Positions 4,940-5,010 of a DNA stretch of 5,010 bases are shown here, piece after piece. Position 1 is the first letter of the stretch, and every line of letters starts with the position of its first letter. The notes under the pieces are model-generated. The model had not been told where the DNA came from. It worked only from the letters and a program-made list of their open reading frames with translations, and ran no database searches. Both the position numbers and the translations under genes were made by a program. Where the stretch lies: contig VXPN01000348.1 in the NCBI GenBank assembly GCA_009839535.1, forward strand, positions 1 to 5,010, given 5' to 3'. This DNA is from Boseongicola sp. SB0662_bin_57 (GTDB taxonomy: Bacteria > Pseudomonadota > Alphaproteobacteria > Rhodobacterales > Rhodobacteraceae).

Positions 4940-5010
4940 GTGAATTGGCGGTGGATGGCCTCTGCGGCGGCGTGGGCGGCGAGCAGGGCGCCTTCCTGCC
5001 ATCCGGGCAG
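4930..5010 (-). CDS. C-terminal end of a probable FAD-dependent amine oxidase-like flavoprotein (partial)
   Basis: Only the last 26 codons are visible, followed by TGA at 4932-4930. The tail begins LPGWQEGALLAAHAAAEAI and ends HRQFTGR. The pattern Gly-aromatic-x-Glu-Gly-Ala followed by a helix ending AAxxI is the FAD-contacting C-terminal motif of flavin monoamine oxidases and related FAD-dependent oxidoreductases (often seen as GYxEGAxxSGxxAA). The frame has high G+C at third positions, like the other genes, and is open to the window edge. The family call is made from one short motif, and the substrate cannot be inferred. It runs in the same direction as PyrX but 355 bases ahead of it, so it is probably a separate transcription unit. 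Confidence 0.5.
   Translation of the reverse strand: MPGWQEGALLAAHAAAEAIHRQFTGR

Noticed and set aside
4044..4943. Plus-strand open frame of 299 codons, from within pyrX to past the intergenic region
   Set aside because: Most of it is antisense to PyrX and matches no family. The last 40 codons have reasonable composition, but there is no start signal near them and no recognisable product.
4664..5002. Minus-strand frame of 112 codons overlapping the flavoprotein tail
   Set aside because: It begins inside the flavoprotein in another frame with an arginine/proline-rich stretch and has low third-position G+C compared with its neighbours.

Overview
The window is about 62% G+C by eye, and every gene I can support lies on the minus strand, so transcription runs from high to low coordinates. 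Gene content points to an alphaproteobacterium, most likely in the Rhodobacteraceae. The clues are a uracil-DNA glycosylase with an N-terminal LEWQ motif and a proline/alanine-rich linker, a catalytically degenerate dihydroorotase immediately before plsY, and the overall codon bias. This placement rests on recalled family features, not on a search.

Layout in the order of transcription: (a) 5010-4930, the last 26 codons of a gene entering from outside, probably an FAD-dependent amine oxidase-like flavoprotein. (b) 4929-4575, 355 bases without a convincing gene but with a cluster of inverted repeats that can fold into a compact three-way junction at 4839-4891. (c) 4574-3294, a dihydroorotase-family protein that has lost most metal-binding and catalytic residues (PyrX/PyrC' type). 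(d) 3242-2628, plsY, the membrane acyl-phosphate:glycerol-3-phosphate acyltransferase. (e) 2627-2491, a 137-base gap with a weak promoter candidate and a long-range inverted repeat covering the next start codon. (f) 2490-1738, a family-4-like uracil-DNA glycosylase missing most of the iron-sulfur cysteines. (g) 1741-1142, a small calcineurin-like metallophosphoesterase. (h) 1145-525, a LysE/RhtB-family exporter. (i) 528-1, moaB, which runs off the window edge.

The genes form two blocks. pyrX and plsY are 51 bases apart and probably cotranscribed. The udg, metallophosphoesterase, lysE and moaB genes are tied by three consecutive ATGA stop/start overlaps, so they are almost certainly one translationally coupled operon. 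Their products (DNA repair, a phosphoesterase of unknown substrate, a small-molecule exporter, molybdopterin synthesis) do not make an obvious single pathway.

I see no insertion sequence, tRNA, rRNA, CRISPR array or phage gene. The window is mostly housekeeping DNA. The features most worth a second look are the two degenerate enzymes (PyrX and the cysteine-poor glycosylase) and the structured 355-base intergenic region.
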